Shown here: in pieces, positions 1 through 12,229 of the stretch
Layout: every line of letters begins with the position of its first letter
How positions within the stretch are numbered: position 1 is the stretch's first letter
Assembly: GCA_036346205.1 (NCBI GenBank)
Contig: JARFJB010000762.1
Coordinates: 4,316,501-4,380,500, forward strand
Length of the DNA stretch: 64,000 bases
Source of the DNA: Vesta saturnalis
Lineage: Eukaryota; Arthropoda; Insecta; Coleoptera; Lampyridae
Reading direction: 5' to 3'
Made by a program: the position numbers and the translations under genes
Notes under the pieces: generated by a model
What the model was told of the DNA's origin: nothing
The model's database searches: none
What the model saw: the letters and a program-made list of their open reading frames with translations, nothing else

Positions 1-1195
1 AAAAGCACAATTGTTAAGCATCTCAAGGTGCATAAACCAAAATTATTTATAAATATACAGGGTACTCTATAACTTCAAACCTATCCAAACACGTTTTTTT
101 TTAAATAGCATTCCATAGTTTTTATTTGATATTTGAGATCAGTTCGTTTTTACAAATCTCCTGATATGATATTTGATTGGGATATACCGAGTATTTTAAA
201 AGTTACGGTCACTTTATAGTTAAAATCGTCATGAATTCAGGACCGTGTATCTTTTCTAATGTAATCAATTTTATGTATTTTATGACAAAGATTATTTTTT
301 TGTAAGTGAAGTCTACTAGATCAATTATGTTTCACAATTACTATACTTTGTATACAGGGCGAGTCAAAACGCAAATCTGTACTTTTCTCACTTAACTTAA
401 ATAGAATACCCTATATTTTTGTGCTCTCTAGGAACCTACTAAATAACCATTTCATTCACATTAACCTTTTCCTATACCTGACTTCAACCGTTTCTGAGAT
501 ATTTTCCTTTTATTAATAAAATTCAGTTTTTTTATTTAACTTTTGGTTTTGTCAAGTTAGCTATGAACTACACGAACTTTTTTTACTATCTGTTTGGTAA
601 AAATCAATAAATTGTTCTTTTTATCTTTCCCTATTTTAGTTTAAAATACTTAATTTAACATTGTAAGAATATAAATAGCATAAATACTTTTATTAAAAAA
701 AACTAAAATGGATTGTGATTTAATGGTAATTTGAATAATATTTAATAAGTGCTCTTTTTTGTTATGTGTGGCTTTAGTAATAATAAACACATTATAAAAC
801 TAAATTTAATTTAAATAGAACTAGTAGTAACAGAAACAAATAATATCAAAAAATAAGAAAAACCAAATGAAAACTTTTAGCACAAATATTCAAAATGACC
901 TCCATTGACATCAATACAATGTTGTAGTCTTTCTTCAAAAGATCGTTGTACATTTTGAAGCATATGAACATTAATAGTTTGAAGCACGTCTCGTATTCTT
1001 TGCTTCATGTCTCGCTGCGTTGTCGGTGGAATTTTATACACTTCATGTTTAATGTAACCCCACATAAAAAAATCAATTTTAAACGGTACGGATTATGTAC
1101 CTTGAGATGTTCAACAATTGTTCTTGTATAATTTTTTTGTATCTATTTTAATAACGCTATAAAAGAACTTTAACGCACTGTTGGGACACCCTGTA
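1..1195. mobile_element. Degenerate mariner-type element ends
   Basis: Three ends of the ACAGGG type are visible: ACAGGGTACTC near 57, ACAGGGCGAGTC near 353, and the inverted end GGGACACCCTGT finishing at about 1,194. A transposase C-terminal relic lies inside on the minus strand. The stretch AATTGTTAAGCATCTCAAGG at the left edge recurs in inverted form near 1,090-1,120, so this is probably a rearranged or internally deleted copy cut by the window edge. No complete element can be delimited. Confidence 0.55.
877..1065 (-). pseudogene. mariner-type transposase, C-terminal fragment
   Basis: This 62-codon relic is the C-terminal end of a Tc1/mariner-superfamily transposase, the nuclear enzyme that cuts and re-inserts the element at TA sites. 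It begins at the WGYIK..VY motif that follows the third catalytic Asp in this family. It runs through a basic helical segment and ends in the typical NGGHFEYL tail before a normal stop. The first two catalytic residues and the DNA-binding half are absent, so it cannot be active. The same tail type recurs in the window near 14,020, 37,220, 52,424 and 63,520. Family assignment rests on the tail motifs only. Confidence 0.75.
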
Positions 1196-3280
1196 TAAAC
1201 GTACCATTATTAAGCCGGCAAAAAATTTTTATTTACACATTTTATAACATTTGTTATCATGTTTTGACATATACACATCGATACGTTTCTGAGCCCGAAA
1301 ACCGGGCTCCCGAGAGTACCATTTGTATATTCTACGGGTTCAACAATAATCGTTTTGAAGATTCGCACAACATGACATGATAAAAAGTGGTCATAAAATG
1401 AAGGTGTGTTCAGATTATAAACCATCACCAACAGAAGTACTCAGACACGGGACTTCGTATGAAACCTGGGAAAACTATTATTTAATATTTTAAAATTAAG
1501 TAAAATATACATGAGTATGAAAAATGAATTAATCTACTGTTACCTTACATAAATATAATATATAAAATAATATAATACAAATAAAGTTTTCAAACTCATG
1601 ACATTTTAATTACAGGTTTGTTAGTGCGCTACGTAACGCCCCAATGATGCATTAAAACCGGGTCAACTGCACATTTTCACACAAAAAAAAAACAATATGT
1701 AATGTTAGAGATTGCGGGTTTTTGTGTAAAATAACTTCACATTCCTGACTGATATAAATCCAAACTGGGTGGCTTGTTTCTGCTATTAACTACCTACTAG
1801 CTCAACAGTTGGTACTACATCACGAGGTTTACTGCAAGATGAATTGTTCTTGTATACGGTGTCTGTGTATACAATCAGATGTAATCAATCGTAAAATAAT
1901 ACAGTAGCCAAAGTCAGTCAGTACGACGTTTTCTGTATTTGCATATGCAAAGTGAATGTGAATTTACACCGTAACCATCAATGCGAAAATGAGAAGATGG
2001 ATTATATAGCTGATCCTAAAACTAAATAAATGCAACAAAGCCATTCAGTTCGTCTGACTGCTAATCGTTTAAAGTTTGCAGTGTATATATGAACAAATAA
2101 AGAAATGAAATGTAAATTACATACATACCAACATACCATAACAGGTTCTATTCGTACTTAATTGCTAAAACTTGTACTCTTTGTGAAGTTCTTTATATTG
2201 AAGGTATTTTTTAAAGAAATAATAAATGGTTGAAAATGTTTTTAACCACAATAACATACATCAGTGCACATTCTCGTTTAAAAAACAAGAAAAATTACAA
2301 ACAAAGCATTCGTTACTCTTTGATTGCATATTCATTATTACCACATGCGTTGTATTGGTAAAACAGAAAAATCTTCATTCATTCACAAAAGCAAACAAAA
2401 ATTCAAAAATAAAAAAAAACCATTAAATCTCATTGTATAGCACCTCGAGTGTAGTGTAACGTAAAAACCTCCTTTGTCCTGTCTTAACAAATCACTTTTC
2501 AACTTGTGAATTATTAATGAATTCCGATAATTATACATGCTTCAAGGCGTGTTATATTGTCTATAACTGTACTCTTCTATTATCAGATTTATAGCACTGC
2601 ACTTGCATTGTAATTTCTAAAATTCTCCTTTACACATTCGCAAAACACTATGTTTTTAAGTTGTTGTATGCAAATGTAGGTAAAGTTTAAAATTAGACGG
2701 TAATGTAATACAACATTTGTTTTATAGCTCAAATACTTATAATGAATAATTTATCACAATTTTTTTTAATAGACACTGTCATTAAATACTTAGAACAAAT
2801 TTGGTTTTGAGCGACGACGTAATTTGGCAATTACACCCACATGAAAATAATGTAAATGTTAAAACATATTTTTTGTTCATTACGGAAATAGAATACAAAT
2901 TTAAGGCTGAAAAAATACATCAAAATTTATAGTCTTTGTTTATAAGCAAAACGTGTATTTAGACAACAGAAGGCACGTTATTCCCTGAGAATGAACAGGT
3001 GCAACGATTAATGTAATTGGCATTCTGTGAAGGTGCGATGGTCAAAAACTGCAAAATCACAAATTGTAGTTTAGTGCTGGCATATGTTACTTTTATGATT
3101 GGAAATGTTGGTTATTATTTCTATTGATTGTTTTATTGCATTTCTACATTTACCTTTGACTTATATTGTAAATCTATCCAGATTTCTCGTAATTAGGCTT
3201 AATATAATTGTGGTTCCTCAAAATTGTTTTATTTATTAACAATTATTATTAATTTTATTAAATACATAAATAAAATGTTT
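1196..3280. other. No gene seen
   Basis: AT-rich sequence with only short spurious open frames. Apart from the small hairpin listed separately, I see no coding similarity, RNA gene or delimited repeat. Confidence 0.6.
1291..1309. other. Short perfect hairpin
   Basis: GAGCCCG and CGGGCTC form a perfect 7-bp GC-rich stem around a 5-base loop. It stands out against the AT-rich surroundings. No gene or element end is attached to it and it may be chance. Confidence 0.3.
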
Positions 3281-3341
3281 ACCTCGAGTAGGATTTGAAC
3301 CTACGACCTGTGCTTTGCGCTACCAACTGTGCTATCGAAGT
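3281..3341 (-). pseudogene. tRNA-Tyr-like relic lacking the anticodon arm
   Basis: On the minus strand a 7-bp acceptor stem (ACTTCGA with TCGAGGT, one G-U pair) encloses a D-arm with the A-box-like TAGCACAGTTGG and a 5-bp T-stem with the B-box GGTTCAAATCC. Only about a dozen bases lie between the D and T arms, so the anticodon arm is missing and it cannot work as a tRNA. The ends resemble insect tRNA-Tyr. It is either a tRNA-derived SINE head or a processed tRNA relic. The AT-rich tail on its 3' side fits a SINE, but I found no target duplication. Confidence 0.6.
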
Positions 3342-4317
3342 ACAAGCCCCAATCGATGTTAAATTTGTCTTTATGTATGTAGAACTGACGTAAATTCTAA
3401 ATTCAAAGTTTTTATTTATTGTCTAAGTTTACAATCACAATATGAATATAGTTTTAGTTAATCAATACTACTATCACAATACTTTTTTTATATAAAAACC
3501 CAATGACCCTTAGAGTTTGAACGTCATAAATGTGAATTATTTATACACGATTACAATTGTTTGTAATAATAAATGTATATAATATGTGGGTACTATCTAC
3601 TTTCTGATTAAAGGATTAAAGGGTTTAGGAGATCTATAGTCTGACCAAACCTCCAAATTCAGTACGCGTTCTTATGGAGTAACTCGTTCTTTTACTATCT
3701 TTAGTCATTTCTAAATAACGGTATCCTTGTTCTTTATAGCGATGTTGTCAAACGTAAAATGTCAATTAAGAACAAATCAATATCAACACCGTGTCCTATC
3801 AAATGTATTGCTTGCTTCTTCTGCGATTTTTATTGAATAAAGCTAACTCCATTTATTAAAAATCGTTCTTTTCAGAACACCTACATCTCATTCACGCGCC
3901 TTATAAGGTAATGATAAATAATTTCTATACACACGCTAGGTAACGTTCTGTGTTTTTGAGAGGTCCCCGCAATGTTTTTGCGGAATTATGTTGTCAAAGG
4001 TATACTTATTAAGAATCTTGTAGTTACCAGGCCCAAAAATGGCCAGTTAAGTTTTTATACAGGGTGATCACCTTATTAGTGCTAGATCTAAGGAATTAAA
4101 ATTGTTTGATACATAAAAGTTTTTAATTTTCCTAAGCCAAATCTTTAAATGTTTTATTATTGTGAAATGAAGTTAATAATGTATCAGTAAGATAATTTCA
4201 TATTACAGGGTGGTCCAAATAAAAAAAAAGTGAATTCATAAATTTTTATTTTTTACGCATTGTTTTGGTATTTAAACAGATTTAGATATAGATTTAGATT
4301 TAGTCATTAGGATTGGT
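3342..4317. mobile_element. Isolated mariner-like ends in AT-rich DNA
   Basis: ACAGGGTGATCACC at 4,059 and ACAGGGTGGTCC at 4,205 look like two terminal repeats of the ACAGGGTG type in the same orientation, with no matching partner found. The second lies just beyond the poly(A)-like AATAAA that follows the broken gene on the minus strand. The rest of the interval shows nothing I can name. Confidence 0.4.
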
Positions 4318-7300
4318 TCACTGGTTTAATGTTTGACAATTACAAAATGAGCAACACTTCAATCCAGCCGCTCTACATCTGCAACTATTTCGCCGCGCAC
4401 ATTTCGAACAATTGCAGCTTGGTACCAGCTCTTCAGTTGGTGGAAAAAGGTTCGTTACAGACTTTGGTGATAGGCAAGCGTTCTCGATTTTGTATCCGAA
4501 AACAAGGGGATCAAGAACACTTTGTGTTCTCTCCAAACAATGGGTTTGATTGTAAACAATATAAAAAGCACGTAAAATATGAAACCTAATATTTGCAGAA
4601 GTGGGTGGTAACTTTTCTAGAGAAACGGTCTTTTGGTGGTGATAAGTCCAATATCTCAGATCATTAAATGTTTTGCACGAATTGTCCTTGCGGTATACTT
4701 TTACTAAAAACTCCTCGGCAAGTCGAACAGAACTCTCTATTTCGGTTTCGGATAAACCTAAAAAATATTCGAAATAAGTACATATATGGGGTATAATTTT
4801 TAAGGGTAGTTGTACCTTGTGCAAAATGTAGAAGATATTTTTCTGGTTCGGCATGAAGAGCAGCCCGTTTTGTTCCAACCTTGCTCGTATAATCCGCCCC
4901 TGTTAAGTGGTAAAGTGCAGGAAGTACCGAACAAGTTTCTGTTCCACAACGACCAGCCATAACATGTAATGGGATACCTCGTTTTCTAGCTCCTACTCTT
5001 GCTTTTATCCAAAGTTCCTGTGAAAAAATTAAAGCAAAATTAATAATAAAACCAATGCTGCATGTTTAGGGTTTACCTTTAATCCGGTAGCTTCAAATGT
5101 TCTAATATGATATAATGCCATGATTATAATATCAGTATCTGGCGACAAAATACATATTTTTTCATGTCCATCACGCACTGTCTGAGGCATGTGAACCATT
5201 ATTCTCATATCAGCTTCTTCTATCTCTTTTTTCCAACATATTCAGGAACTCAGAAGATGATAACGTTGATTGGAAAGATTCGGTATTGGTAGCACTGCAA
5301 ATCAGTTGAACCCCAGGCCAGAATTTAAAACCATTTTTCAGAATAAATGAGCGAAGAAAGCAAAATTTTATTTTATTTTCAGTAGAGCCCCAAAGTTTTT
5401 TTTCTTGAACAGGTAACGGAATATCTTCTGTAATTTCATGAACACAAATGCACTCGTCATTATATCTTCGTAGCCTTTCTCCTGCTTTCGGTGATAGTTC
5501 TAAATAACTATCGAATACGAAGTCTACCCTATTAAGCCTACCCTTTAATGTTCTGCTCATAAGGTTACAAACTGTAGCTAAATCTTTAAAAGTTTTAAGG
5601 TTTTTCCAGTTAAGCTTTCGTAGTCCCATCATAACATCTATCATTAAACAAAATTTATCATTGTTTTCTGATAATGTGAAATTTTCATCACCAAGAGTTT
5701 TATAGAGCTCTTCTAAAATACTGGATTTATTGGGTTCCTTTTTTAGCATATCTTCTTCTTCAAAAAGAATATTCTCATAAGTCAATTCAAAAGATAACAA
5801 TGACTTTATATCGTAATTTCTTTCTCTAGCTAAGTCAAAGATAAGTCGATACTCGTAGTTTTGTTTACGATATGCCTTGGACTGTTTTTGTTTGACATCA
5901 GGGGCAGGTGTTTTAAATTGTGGTAATTTGACGCTGCTAATACATTGAGAAATTGGTTTGCTGAATTCTTTAAATCTCTCTTTCTGAAAAGTTTCATACA
6001 TCCGACAGCCAGTTTTAAACAACGCCTTTGTAGTTTCGGCAGAGGGGCATTCTTGTGTTACAATATTTCGGAGTTGCTGGTTCCCTTCCTTAAACGGATT
6101 TAATCTTTCAGTTATAACTTTTACCATCTTTTGAATTAAAGCTTCAGTCCGATCAATTTTTCCTTGTTGGTACTCATGGTGGGATTTTAATTCGTAATTG
6201 TCATTTTGAACAAACGTTTTTTCCCTGTGAAGGTTGGATATTGCCAAAATTTCATGATAAACAAGGTCCCAGGCAGCTACAAAATCTTTTTTACGAGTAG
6301 ACCCAATAATCCCTGACGAGCTTTTCTTTGATCTGTTTATTGTCTGCTCTAATGCTTGATCTGTACCAACTGATATAAAAGGCATGTTTGACTGCTTTAC
6401 TACAAATTGGCCTTCCATAAATTTAGAAAAAAGTTCTGGTGTAGTTTTTTCTAATAACAACATATCATGGAGATATACTGATGACCAACGTGAGTAGTTA
6501 GTGCGATCCATCACATGAAATATAGGTTGTAGTTGTTCAACCGTATCCAAATGTAAATTCCAGTCTGCCATGCGATCGGATCGAATTAGGTTACGCACTA
6601 ATCTTGTTAAAACTAAAACATTATTCCAGTATTTAAAAAGATCAGACTCTTCGCATCTTTTCAGAATAAAATTTTTAAAGTCTGCTAGGAGATTATTAGC
6701 GTTTTCTTGGAAACTGTTATAAACAGTATATGCTTCTTCTACATTCCTTTCAAGAATTGTGTCTTGTAAATTTTGAATAGATATAATTTCGTGTTCGTAA
6801 TTAGATGAACCATGTTCTGTAAAAAATGCTTCGAATTGTAACCGTTGTAATACCTCGCTAAGCATAAAAAGGCCGTTCACAGACCTTGCGTAATTTGAGC
6901 CATTCAAAACTTGTTCAACAGTATTTATTCCGAATGCACCCGATTCAACAAATACATTTTCAGCACCACTACCTCGTAAATATTTTCCGACACAGGCAAG
7001 AACCACCTTTATCATGTGAAAACTGCCTAGCATTAAGGTAATATTTTCAAATTCTTCATTTCGTAAAAACTTTATGTGCCTAGCAATATGTTAAAAACCC
7101 TCATCACAAAAAACTGCAAGGCTTGTTTGCTGTAGCTGATATAAGATATCTTTAAAATTACAAAGGGCCGTGTAGACAGTGGAATAATCAGTAACTGGGT
7201 AAGGTAATATTGGCAAAAACCCAACACTTTGTTTAATTCGGTCATCACTGAATTAAACGCAAGCCATGATGGAACTGTTTGAGGTACTTTTAAACTTTTT

Positions 7301-9034
7301 ATTTGCTGTTCGGAAACATACATTCTACACAAAAACCAAGCTGCATCGTCAGCTCGTAAATTAAAATAAGACTCCAAGGTTATATTTTTTTTGGCATCAG
7401 CGAATATTTTTGGAAGGGAAATTGGTCCTGGAGCTTTGTAGAAGTCTTTTAACAGCTGACATTGTAAACTACTGTGAAACGAACGATTGGAGTAACGGAC
7501 ATTAGTGTCTGAGATATTAGGTTTCTTTATTACTTCACTGGATTTTTCTTGAAAAAGTACTGCAACAGTATCATGTGTGCCATTTAAACCCGATTCTGTA
7601 GCTTCTTCATGATCAAAATTCGAAGGATCGAAATGGGATGGTAATGGAACAATACTTTTACAACTTTCGACAGCAAACGAAGCCAAACTTGTACGACATC
7701 TTAAAACTTCGTCATATGATATGCTGACCCCAGTACGGTTTAAACTTTTTATTAAGGCGCTACTTTTACAAACAGCATGTACAGTTAGTCCTGTCATGAC
7801 ATGTAATGGGGTTCTTTTTTTCCCACCGTGCATTACAAAGTACATTATTTGAAATAAGGATTTCATTTTAAGTATCTTGCTTTTGGAAATACTTTTCGGA
7901 GGTGCTTCAATATTTAAAGGTTCGGCATCTTCGGCATCGGAGTCAGCTTGGTTTCCTTGAAATTGGGTCTCGCTAAAATTAAATAATTCGGAGAAAAAAG
8001 TTAATAAAGCTGATGGAATTTGAATTTCATCCCACGATTGTCTCAAATTATTTTCATCTGAAAATTGATTTTCAGGGTTAAAATTAACTTTCATCAAAGA
8101 TTCCTTAATAATTTTTGCGCTCTCTTTTATGACATCCTTTGATCGCAAAACTTCAACAACTTCTTCGATTGATACACTGCAATGAAAAAAAATTGTAGGC
8201 TCATTTGCTTCTGTTGGCACCGAGAAGTTTATTTCTTCTCCGAAGTTGGCAACCAAGTAATTTTTTATGTATATGTTCTTTACCGACATATTGGGCGGCA
8301 AAACTTAAGCCGCGGTGTCAATGTATTAACAACCATAGAAATTGCGTTGTTCCTTTGCATTGTAAAGTTATTACAATCGGAAGAACTTTTAGTTGATTCT
8401 TTTAAAACATTTTGACATGTCAACCTCTCGTACTTTTTTTCATAGGATCGCATACAGTTTTTGTGATAATAGATATCTGCTGCAAAAATAGAATCAATAG
8501 TGCGTAGATCAGCAATTCTAGTAAAAACTTCATCTTTTAGAAAAGTAGTAATGCTTAAAAGATTTTGGGCTCTGTCTCTTTCACAAATTCTATATGTTGT
8601 ACTGCAATGTTTTCCTAGCCATATTTGACCACATATTACGCAGGGAAATTTTTCGTCTTTAATAACTGATGAAACATTGCGAGACTTCACTTTAGATCTG
8701 GTATATCTATCACGATTACAAGAAGACTGCTCACTTATTTCGACATCAGATTCCAAATTTTCAGGTTCGGGATCTTCTAATTTTCTATTTTCTATTTTGG
8801 TCTTCATTGTATAGGTACAGTAACACTCATTTGTCACATGGTAAAAAAACAAAGAGTCACTACTTATCATTTTTAATCTCTCACAGACAATATCTTTTCG
8901 TTCACGAGCAGCCCATCGCACTTTTCTACAACCGTTTATTCCACTTGTTAACTTGCCACCTTGTTGACAAACTATGCATAAATTTCAATAAATTTTAAAG
9001 TATTACGACGTAAAGACACTCCGGCTTCATCCAT
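4318..9034 (-). pseudogene. Broken large gene: zinc finger, FEN1/XPG-like nuclease signature, CXC tail
   Basis: About 1,550 codons are recognisable. The likely start is the ATG at 9,034 (MDEAGVSLRR), followed by a CxxC finger (LCIVC) near 8,975 and a second Cys/His cluster (CVICG..C) near 8,640. A block with FDHEEATESG and HDTVAVLFQ follows near 7,600. After the 5,018-5,076 intron the C-terminus ends in a CXC-type cluster (CNCSKCARR..CRC..CC..C.C). EEADMRIM near 5,210, SPDTDI near 5,140 and LTGADYTSKVGTK near 4,890 match the acidic order of FEN1/XPG nucleases, which suggests a structure-specific nuclease. Lesions are frameshifts near 8,985, 8,290, 7,214-7,218, 5,230-5,237 and 4,820, and a TAA at 7,091-7,093. 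From memory, related uncharacterised proteins occur in many copies in invertebrates. The nuclease role is inferred, and whether it is a host gene or part of an element is open. Confidence 0.7.
5018..5076 (-). other. 59-bp intron in the FEN-like/CXC gene
   Basis: Reading on the minus strand, AAAG|GTAAAC opens and a T-rich tract with TTTCACAG| closes this short interval. Removing it joins the SPDTDI half of the nuclease signature to the following KARKRG-like block in frame. Size and borders fit a small insect intron. Its retention argues against a processed retrocopy. Confidence 0.65.
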
Positions 9035-9059
9035 TTCGTAGGTATATTTAACAAAAGCA

Positions 9060-9225
9060 AGCACGACGTATTTGTGACGACCCGGCGCGGCGCGGCGTAA
9101 AACTCCGTATCGCGTCGTACTTAAATTAAGACTGGATCATAGACAAAACAATAGTGATATGAACAGATCTAAAAACAAACGCACTCGGAAGTTCGCTTTT
9201 CTATTGGCTATACCCCACGCGCCGA
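9060..9225 (-). promoter_or_regulatory. CpG-rich putative promoter of the broken gene
   Basis: Directly upstream of the minus-strand start at 9,034 lies an unusually GC/CpG-rich block (9,079-9,097, repeats of GGCGC) and, further out near 9,203, ATTGG, which reads as CCAAT on the minus strand's complement. The surrounding kilobases are AT-rich, so the contrast is clear. Promoter function is inferred from position and composition only. Confidence 0.35.
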
Positions 9226-9552
9226 ACAGATTCAGTAATGAAAACACGTGTTCTATGCAAAAGCGATATAGTTGGTTTAGACATTGCATCCAGATTTGTG
9301 ATTATAAGCATATAATATTTTAATTGCATATAGCACATACGTATTATCCATATAATATGGGCTGCAAAGTATTAAAAGAATAACTGGCCAAAATCTTGAG
9401 TGGTAACAAACCAAAACATGTTTAGAATTGACTACAAAAGTGTTATAACTTGTAAAATTGCGGGGACCTTTCAGCGAATACAAAAGTATAGCTAGCGGTT
9501 GTATTATAAGGAGAAGTGCCTCATTATGCATGTACTTAATTATTTCACAGCT
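9226..9552. other. No gene seen
   Basis: AT-rich DNA between the putative promoter and the next transposase relic. The open frames here show no recognisable motif. Confidence 0.5.
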
Positions 9553-10813
9553 GCACTGTTACAGAAGCCAGCAAAACTTTATGTTGCACAGAGCGTAATA
9601 TCTATGCTATCAAAAAGGAAGGTCAAACCGAAGCAGTAGCTGGTCCGAACGCATGAAACAAGAATGTGCACAACTAAATGATCCTCTTCATGTATATGAT
9701 CCGAATATACAGTCAATTATTCGACGTACAGTGCAAAATTTTTTCATTGAAAACATTCCACCAACGATGAACAGTATCTTTTCTTCCATTAATGGTGATG
9801 ATGATCTACCCAATTTTGAACGCAGTGCACTATTCAACCTCTTGAAAGATATGGGTTTTGAGTTTCAAAAGATGTGACGCAAGAGTATCCTTCTTGAACG
9901 TGATGACATTAAGATGGAGGCATAAATATTTAAGATGCATCACAAGGTTCCGAGATCTCTAATTACATGTTTATAAAATAATATCGTATTTCGCATAATT
10001 AATAATGTTCACTTTTTAGTGGGTTAACGTGGGGCACACGGTTAGTAAGGCATAGTGTGACACCACTATTGAAAGTGGTCGGCAGGCATTCGTCCAAAAG
10101 CTCAGTACAGGTTTAAAATCACCAAGTGGTAATGGGCCCCGATTTGCCTTAATTCATTCCGGTGGCGATAATGGTTTTATTCCTGGTGCGGAACTTACTT
10201 TCCTTTGTAAAAAGAACACAGCTGATGCGCAGAATGAAATGGGTGCAGACACTTACGAGAAGTGGTTTATCAATCAACTCATTCCAAATATACCACCAAA
10301 TTCAATTATCGTTATTGACAATGCTTCTTATCACAGCAGCAAAGTAGAGAAAATTCCAAAAATGACGTGGCGAAAAGAACAAATTGTAGATTGGCTTAGT
10401 AAGAAAGAAATGCCCATTGAAGATAACATGTTGAAGCCAGACCTATTGGCTACTGTAGCACACGTGAGGCATCTATATAACCAGAATAAACGATGTTATA
10501 GCACAAAAAAGAGGTCATGAGCTTCTTCGTTTGCCTCCCTACCACTGTGAATTAAACCCAATAGAAATGGGGTGGGCACAAGTCAAACATCATATTAAAA
10601 TGAATAACAAGACTTTAAAGTTAAATACATGGATGAATTAATAAAATATGGTTACAATTGAGTGACGATTGAAAATTGGCAACATTATATAAGTCATGTA
10701 AAGAGCGTTGAAGGTAAGATGAGGGTGATAACCTTCAAGATGATATTGCAGATTTTATAATCAACATTACAGAATCATCATCCGAAGACTTAGAAATCGA
10801 TTCGAGCGACTAA
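9553..10813 (+). pseudogene. Tc1/mariner-like transposase with wide D-E spacing
   Basis: In order I can read an N-terminal HTH-like segment (VTEASKTLCCTERNIYAIKKEG, 9,560-9,625), a linker, WVNVGHTV near 10,020, ALIHSGGDNGFIPGA near 10,150, the second catalytic motif VIDNASYH near 10,315, and LRLPPYHCELNPIE with the catalytic Glu near 10,560. The reading needs several frame changes, one near 10,490. The segment that should carry the first Asp (DET before WVN..GHT) is missing. An in-frame stop follows VSKA. About 80 residues separate the second Asp and the Glu, far more than the 34-41 of common mariner types. That recalls the wide-spacing IS630/Tc1/mariner families (one reported as DD82E). No terminal repeats were recognised. 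Confidence 0.75.
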
Positions 10814-10841
10814 ACTGTACGGAAAAACAAAAAATCTACTA

Positions 10842-10923
10842 AAATACGAGGTGTGTCTATTAAATCAAAATAAAATGTTTTACAGCGTTAGTCTCGTTAT
10901 TTAATAGCCACACTTCCTATATT
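10842..10923. mobile_element. About 80-bp mariner-end palindrome
   Basis: ACGAGGTGTGTCTATTAAAT on the left faces ATTTAATAGCCACACTTCC on the right, giving an imperfect terminal inverted repeat with almost no interior. It looks like an extreme deletion derivative of a mariner-family element, or two ends brought together by internal deletion. Confidence 0.5.
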
Positions 10924-12229
10924 ATATTACAATGGAAATAAATGATGCAGCTATAACCAAACTTTAATAAAATTGTTATTTTGTTTATATACTGCAAACT
11001 CCTTCCGTAGGCAAAGGATAAAGTTACCATTTGCTCATGCTGTTGCTTATAGAGCTTCTTTCGCAATCCCGTGCACAGAGTAATCTAACCCATCATATTG
11101 CCGTGTAATGTACCCCATTATTACATACGCCTATTTCGCTTTTCTAAAAAAAACAGTTCAAAGACTTGGTTTGTATAGATTAAGGGTAGTCTTTTTCGGT
11201 ATATTGCAGATTTATCTAAATTTGTATTGAATTGCAAATATTTTTATTAATTTTGAGGTTATAAATTGTGTCGCTCGTACCGTAAATATAGTATTATTAT
11301 AATTGTAACACGGTATTATAGATGCAGCAGTCTACTGGCAGAATAAGTTTGGCAATCCTGCACTACTATTTTCTGTCATCTTCGTTACAAACCACATTAC
11401 AGGTTGCCAAAGGAGTTTTAGCATCTTGGGTCTACATCGTGACCTCTTTTTATCGGTTCCTTTTTTAGTTCCTACAGCCTCTTTTGCAGTCCATTCTCAA
11501 TTTTTATAATTCTCTTTTTAGGCCAAATTTTCAGCCCTTTCTGCAGGTTGCATATCGCAAGAAGGTACAGCATGTTCTTTCCGTGCGGTTTTTTGGTTAT
11601 CCGCCATCTCTTGTTGCTGGCATTTTTGTTTTCGTATGCCTTATTGGCTTAAGACTTTCATGGATGAATTTAACACCTTAGACCTGAACCTTGAACGTTG
11701 TTTTTGCATCGAAGATTGTTTTCGCAGAAGCTGGTTTCAATATGTTGAAATAAGTTAGCAACTTGCAACACCAGCATGTGTAAAAGCTACTAGCATGTTA
11801 TAACTAAAAGTTCGTATACACGACAGCTGAGGCTCCACCATGGCCCATTTTTAATATCTCAGCTACGGTATCCATTTCCAGCTGTTAACGTCATTTTGTG
11901 GTTTAATTCTCAAAGTACCGTCATCTTGTGGTAAAGTTAGAAGTTAGCATAGTTTGTAACGCAATATTGTGGGTTAAATTAAAAAAAATTACAGCGGCTT
12001 CTCTAAAAGTTAAATACAAGATATAGCACCACACAACGGTTTAACCTTTACTTATGATTCATTAGTCAGCGCATTTCAATTGTTTCATTATAGTGGTACC
12101 TAATTTTTTGTATATTTTTTATAAGAATTGAATTGTATTTTATTTTACATAAATGTACTATATGTTGATATATTCGTAAAGATGTAAGAGAGGTCTCCTA
12201 AGACCTAATCTCTCACTCACTTTCTCTTA
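10924..12229. repeat. No gene; short diverged tandem motif at 11,885-11,985
   Basis: No coding similarity is visible. Within it, three loosely similar units with a core like AACGTCATTTTGTGGTTTAA, TACCGTCATCTTGTGG and TAACGCAATATTGTGGG follow one another at about 30-45 bp spacing. The rest is plain AT-rich sequence. Confidence 0.35.

Noticed and set aside
1291..1309. Transcription terminator
   Set aside because: A stem alone without a gene or T-tract is not evidence, and intrinsic terminators are a bacterial feature.
3281..3341. Functional tRNA gene
   Set aside because: Acceptor and T arms pair, but the anticodon arm is missing.
5226..5240. Programmed frameshift at the A-run between the two halves of the FEN-like protein
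   Set aside because: The run is not in the reading phase of a classical slippery heptamer and the gene has several other breaks, so simple decay or a base-calling error is more likely.
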